Origin: JAVHLK01 sp043806215
GTDB taxonomy: Bacteria > Desulfobacterota > Desulfomonilia > Desulfomonilales > Desulfomonilaceae
NCBI GenBank assembly: GCA_043806215.1
Contig: JAZDHD010000358.1
Coordinates: 1-8,373, forward strand
Length of the DNA stretch: 8,373 nucleotides
Direction of reading: 5' to 3'
Shown here in pieces: positions 5,800 to 8,373 of the stretch. The notes under the pieces were generated by a model that was not told where the DNA came from, ran no database searches, and saw nothing but the letters and a program-made list of their open reading frames with translations. The stretch's first letter is position 1. Every line of letters starts with the position of its first letter. A program made the position numbers and the translations under genes.

Positions 5800-6393
5800 A
5801 TGAAGCGATTGCTTGATCTCACAATGGCCGTCCCTGCTCTTATTGCCCTTGCACCGGTACTCGCGGCAATATCGGCCATTATCGTCGTGACCGACGGATT
5901 CCCCGTGTTCTTCCGGAACAGGCGTGCAGGCCTTGGGGGCAAAGCGTTCACCGCGCTGAAGTTCCGGACCATGACAAATGCCCGGGACGCAGAAGGCGCA
6001 TTGCTGCCCAACGCGGAACGTATCACCCCTCTGGGGCGGTTCCTTCGCCGGACCTCGTTGGATGAACTGCCGCAACTGATCAACGTGATCAGGGGTGAGA
6101 TGAGCATTGTCGGTCCGCGGCCCCTACCGGTTGCATACCTGCCCCGGTACACGGCCGAACAGATGCAAAGGCACGACGTGAAGCCGGGACTCACGGGATG
6201 GGCTCAGATACACTACTCACATGAGGAAAAGCCCTGGGACAAGAAATTCGAAGAGGACCTGTGGTACGTCCGCAATTGGAGTCTCGGCCTGGACATGAAG
6301 ATCATTGTCCGGACCATGGGGGCGTTGTGGGTTCGTTACAAGGCAAGGCCCGAAGGTTTCACTACGTCGGAAGAACTGCGGCAAAAGCGGTGA
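5800..6393 (+). CDS. PglC-like monotopic phosphoglycosyl transferase (bacterial sugar transferase)
   Basis: A 197-residue small initiating enzyme expected to move a phosphosugar from a UDP-sugar onto undecaprenyl phosphate at the inner membrane. It starts MKRLLDL, then a hydrophobic segment VPALIALAPVLAAISAIIVV (11-30) with Ala18-Pro19 where PglC has the Ser-Pro that bends its re-entrant helix. FFRNRRAGLGG (37-47) and ALKFRTM (52-58) follow. The catalytic Asp-Glu pair is in SLDELPQL (D88, E89), then INVIRGEMSIVGPRPLP (94-110) and KPGLTGWAQ (128-136). Length matches the minimal PglC class, not the long WcaJ class. The usual NGRN-type motif after GWAQ is replaced by IHYSHEEKP (137-145). I chose ATG 5800 because the open frame upstream translates a palindromic repeat. 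The GNAT gene follows after six bases. The identity of the first sugar is unknown. Confidence 0.94.
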   Translation: MKRLLDLTMAVPALIALAPVLAAISAIIVVTDGFPVFFRNRRAGLGGKAFTALKFRTMTNARDAEGALLPNAERITPLGRFLRRTSLDELPQLINVIRGEMSIVGPRPLPVAYLPRYTAEQMQRHDVKPGLTGWAQIHYSHEEKPWDKKFEEDLWYVRNWSLGLDMKIIVRTMGALWVRYKARPEGFTTSEELRQKR

Positions 6394-6399
6394 AAGCAT

Positions 6400-7377
6400 T
6401 TGGCTCCGGGTGACAAAATCGAAATCGGCTGGGTCCAAGACGGTGATGTCGAGGAGATTACGGCTCTCTTTTCCGTAGTCTTCAAACGGCCCATGTTCCC
6501 AGAGTACTATCGCCGGCAGTTCTATCATCCGCGTCATGGAGGATACAAGTCGGCCTTGGCGCGAGTGGGAGGCCGGATCGTCTCCCATGCGGGATTTTCA
6601 CCCCGGGATTGGATAGTCAATGGTTCCAAGGGACTGGTCATGGCAAAGCACACATCCATGACTCACCCTGATTACTGCGGTCTCGGACTGTACTCGCAGG
6701 TGCTGCACTGGGCCAATGAACGTCTCGCCGATGCCGGGGCGGATATGGTTTTGAGCTGGCCGAACCGCAACAGCCATCCCATGCAACGCAAAAGGACTTC
6801 CTACGAGGACGTTTACCAGATACCCGCAATGAAATGGATGCCCAAGACAAAGTCCCCGGGTCCCGTGCATGCAGTACCCTTCATCGAGACTCATGAGGCC
6901 GATTTCGACAGATGGATGGAACTTGCCGAGAAAACCGGCGGAACCTGCCTCTTCTCAAATATTCGCACGCCCGAATACCTCTCTTGGCGCTACAAACACT
7001 GGCCCGGTACGGTGTACTATGCAATCGAGAATCACTCGGGCGGCACCGCGCGTTCCGTCGTCATCTTCAAGCTTTACCCCGCGGAGAACCCGCAAGTCAT
7101 AAACATCGTGGAATGGCTCAGCGACCCGGAGAGCGGTGAAGCAGATCACGGGCTTGAGCAATTGGAGGAATGGGCCGCGAGCGTCGGCTTACCCGTCGCC
7201 ATATGGCACAACGTGCACGACTATCCCCGCCATCACCTGTTGGAGCGAAGAGGCTACGTGCCGTCGGAACCCATCTTTTACTTCGGGGTCATACCGCTGG
7301 GAAGCCCGGATAGACTCGGCGCGTATCGGGATTGGCGACATTGGTACATGACCATGGGAGATGTGGATGTGTTCTGA
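6400..7377 (+). CDS. Double GNAT-fold acyltransferase-like protein
   Basis: A 325-residue soluble protein that looks like two GNAT modules in tandem. The first has EIGWVQDGDVEEITALFSVVF (8-28), then VGGRIVSHAGFSPRD (56-70) and an acyl-CoA loop MTHPDYCGLGLYSQ (87-100), ending with PNRNSHPMQRK (121-131). The second has IRTPEYLSWRYKHWP (188-202), a strand VINIVEWLSDP (233-243) and HHLLERRGY (278-286). The end, WYMTMGDVDVF (315-325), resembles a terminus I recall in related proteins of polysaccharide loci. The only workable start is TTG 6400, because an in-frame TGA (6391-6393, the previous gene's stop) lies just upstream and the next ATG would delete the first strand. GGTGA at 6389-6393, overlapping that stop, may be its ribosome-binding site, so translation is probably coupled to the PglC-like gene. 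A role in acetylating or acylating a sugar is inferred from context; FemAB-like aminoacyl transfer is an alternative. Confidence 0.85.
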   Translation: MAPGDKIEIGWVQDGDVEEITALFSVVFKRPMFPEYYRRQFYHPRHGGYKSALARVGGRIVSHAGFSPRDWIVNGSKGLVMAKHTSMTHPDYCGLGLYSQVLHWANERLADAGADMVLSWPNRNSHPMQRKRTSYEDVYQIPAMKWMPKTKSPGPVHAVPFIETHEADFDRWMELAEKTGGTCLFSNIRTPEYLSWRYKHWPGTVYYAIENHSGGTARSVVIFKLYPAENPQVINIVEWLSDPESGEADHGLEQLEEWAASVGLPVAIWHNVHDYPRHHLLERRGYVPSEPIFYFGVIPLGSPDRLGAYRDWRHWYMTMGDVDVF

Positions 7378-7410
7378 GGGGCGTGCGGAAATCGCGTCGG
7401 AAGCCGCAAA

Positions 7411-7501
7411 CGCCGGTGAGCAATCCGGGGACACGATTCCGAGTTTTGCTAGGTCGCGTGGCGCCACTCGCAAAATCGGATCATGTCCCCGATTGCCGGC
7501 G
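7411..7501. repeat. Long REP-like hairpin between convergent genes
   Basis: CAATCCGGGGACACGATTCC (7421-7440) with flanking CGCCGG (7411-7416) and GAGTTTTGC (7441-7449) pairs with GCAAAATCGGATCATGTCCCCGATTGCCGGCG (7470-7501), allowing several small bulges. The tip holds the perfect palindrome GTGGCGCCAC (7458-7467). The core GGGGACACGATTCC resembles REP-type palindromes that I recall near REP-associated tyrosine transposases in some deltaproteobacteria. It lies between the ends of two convergent genes, so it could act as a bidirectional transcription barrier, though neither side has a strong T-run. I see nothing else in the remainder of this gap. Confidence 0.8.
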
Positions 7502-7568
7502 GCCCCCATGGCTATACCATTGAACCGAGAGGCCCGAGGGATGATAGGCCGTTATTTGGTGACAGACC

Positions 7569-8324
7569 CTAAGCATGTGCATCGGATGCATCCTTTCTCC
7601 GTGCCCTTGGACGCAGTAACCGGACGATTCGGCGGACCAACATCACCGGCAACATGACCAAGAGCACCACGGCCATCAGGCCGGCAACTCCCGCTGCAAA
7701 AAGAGACCATTTCTTGCGTTGCCACGGGTTCACCTCAGCCAGAGGGGTTTTCTGCCATCTCCACGGCGGGACCGGATCCGGAAGCGCCCACAGTCCCTTC
7801 CGGGCCTCTTGGGCTTGATCCTGCAGATGCTTGTACCCCAATTCAAACGGGACAAACGGCTTGTACCACCAGGCAATGCCATTTGTCAGATAGTCCTCGG
7901 TCATGTTGATCCCATCGAGGTGCACAAGCGCAATCACCCGATTATATCTCTTGTCGACGTTGCCTTGCCAGTGCAGATCGTCGAGCGGCACAAATCTCTT
8001 GGGTCTGTACCACCTGCCCTCAACGAGGCCCGGTAAAGGTTGGACTTTGACGACGTTGCCCCACAGTCTACGGGCTGCATATTCTTCAGCCTCTTTTCCG
8101 AACGGCTGATTCCGCACGACCAGGGGGCTGTCCACGCCGTACAAGCGTACATTAACCGGCACCCCCAGTATGTCCCCCGATCTCATCACCTTGAATTCGT
8201 CGGGACGGACAATTTCGATGATTCTTCCATGCCACGGGGAGTACGACTCGGGGTATATGGTTGCCAGAATGAATAAGACAAGCCATCTTGCCGCATCCAT
8301 GATATAGCCGATCACCTGCTCCAT
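7569..8324 (-). CDS. Membrane-anchored thermonuclease-like (SNase) protein, catalytic Glu missing
   Basis: A 251-residue protein with a staphylococcal-nuclease-like domain between two membrane segments (about 11-24 and 208-230). The domain shows WHGRIIEIVRPDEFKV (31-46) with Asp42, NVRLYGVDSP (58-67) with Arg60 and Asp65, QPFGKEAEEYAARRL (73-87), DKRYNRVIALVHLDG (124-138) with Arg129, and YLTNGIAWWY (145-154) followed by AQEARKGLWALP (171-182). By alignment with staphylococcal nuclease, Asp21, Arg35, Asp40 and Arg87 have counterparts, but Glu43 is replaced by Leu68 (SPL instead of TPE). A segment of about 20 residues (101-122) is extra compared with the minimal domain. The PPWRW (186-190) after the domain is common in this family. 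ATG 8324 is supported by GAGGAAG on the - strand (8340-8334), nine bases upstream. The tail after the second segment is very basic. It converges with the polysaccharide genes and is probably a separate unit. It may be an inactive or altered nuclease, or an OB-fold binding protein. Confidence 0.87.
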   Translation of the reverse strand: MEQVIGYIMDAARWLVLFILATIYPESYSPWHGRIIEIVRPDEFKVMRSGDILGVPVNVRLYGVDSPLVVRNQPFGKEAEEYAARRLWGNVVKVQPLPGLVEGRWYRPKRFVPLDDLHWQGNVDKRYNRVIALVHLDGINMTEDYLTNGIAWWYKPFVPFELGYKHLQDQAQEARKGLWALPDPVPPWRWQKTPLAEVNPWQRKKWSLFAAGVAGLMAVVLLVMLPVMLVRRIVRLLRPRARRKDASDAHA

Positions 8325-8373
8325 CTCTCGTCACTTCCTCACAAACTCCCCCGTCTTTGCCCCGCCTCTTAGT

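Overview
The window is a stretch of a surface-polysaccharide (exopolysaccharide, capsule or O-antigen type) biosynthesis locus. Six intact genes lie on the + strand, followed by one convergent gene on the - strand. GC content is moderately high, coding density is fairly low, and the gaps are full of dispersed palindromic repeats. That pattern, together with a PglC-like initiating transferase, points to a Gram-negative bacterium. My impression of the repeat types (CACGAATG tracts beside a GxxExxY gene, GTAGCGCCGGCC palindromes, CGGGGACACGATTCCG palindromes) fits Desulfobacterota best, but this is recalled, not proven, and there is no taxonomic marker gene here.

Layout: 101-1231 GT4 glycosyltransferase; 1232-1404 gap with an imperfect hairpin repeat; 1405-2655 polytopic membrane protein that may be a polysaccharide polymerase; 2656-3174 gap with a decayed GxxExxY gene framed by inverted and direct repeats; 3175-4125 GT2 glycosyltransferase; 4126-4355 gap with a double palindrome; 4356-5567 second GT4 glycosyltransferase of the PglA/CapM type; 5568-5799 gap with a second, inverted copy of the first hairpin repeat; 5800-6393 small PglC-like phosphoglycosyl transferase; 6400-7377 double-GNAT acyltransferase with a TTG start, tightly coupled to the preceding gene; 7378-7568 gap with a long REP-like hairpin between convergent genes; 7569-8324 (- strand) membrane-anchored nuclease-like protein that lacks the usual catalytic glutamate. 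Positions 1-100 and 8325-8373 hold no gene I can support.

Inferred pathway: the PglC-like enzyme would put the first sugar phosphate on undecaprenyl phosphate. The adjacent PglA/CapM-like GT4 would add the second sugar, the other GT4 and the GT2 would extend the repeat unit, the GNAT protein could acylate a sugar, and the membrane protein could polymerise units in the periplasm. No flippase, chain-length regulator, exporter or nucleotide-sugar synthesis gene is present, so the locus should continue upstream of position 1.

I found no clear new defence or mobile system. The most unusual items are the TIR-like framing of the decayed GxxExxY gene, repeats in all but one of the gaps between genes, the nuclease-like protein with its Glu replaced by Leu, and the unassigned membrane protein. 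There is no RNA gene, CRISPR array or intact transposase.
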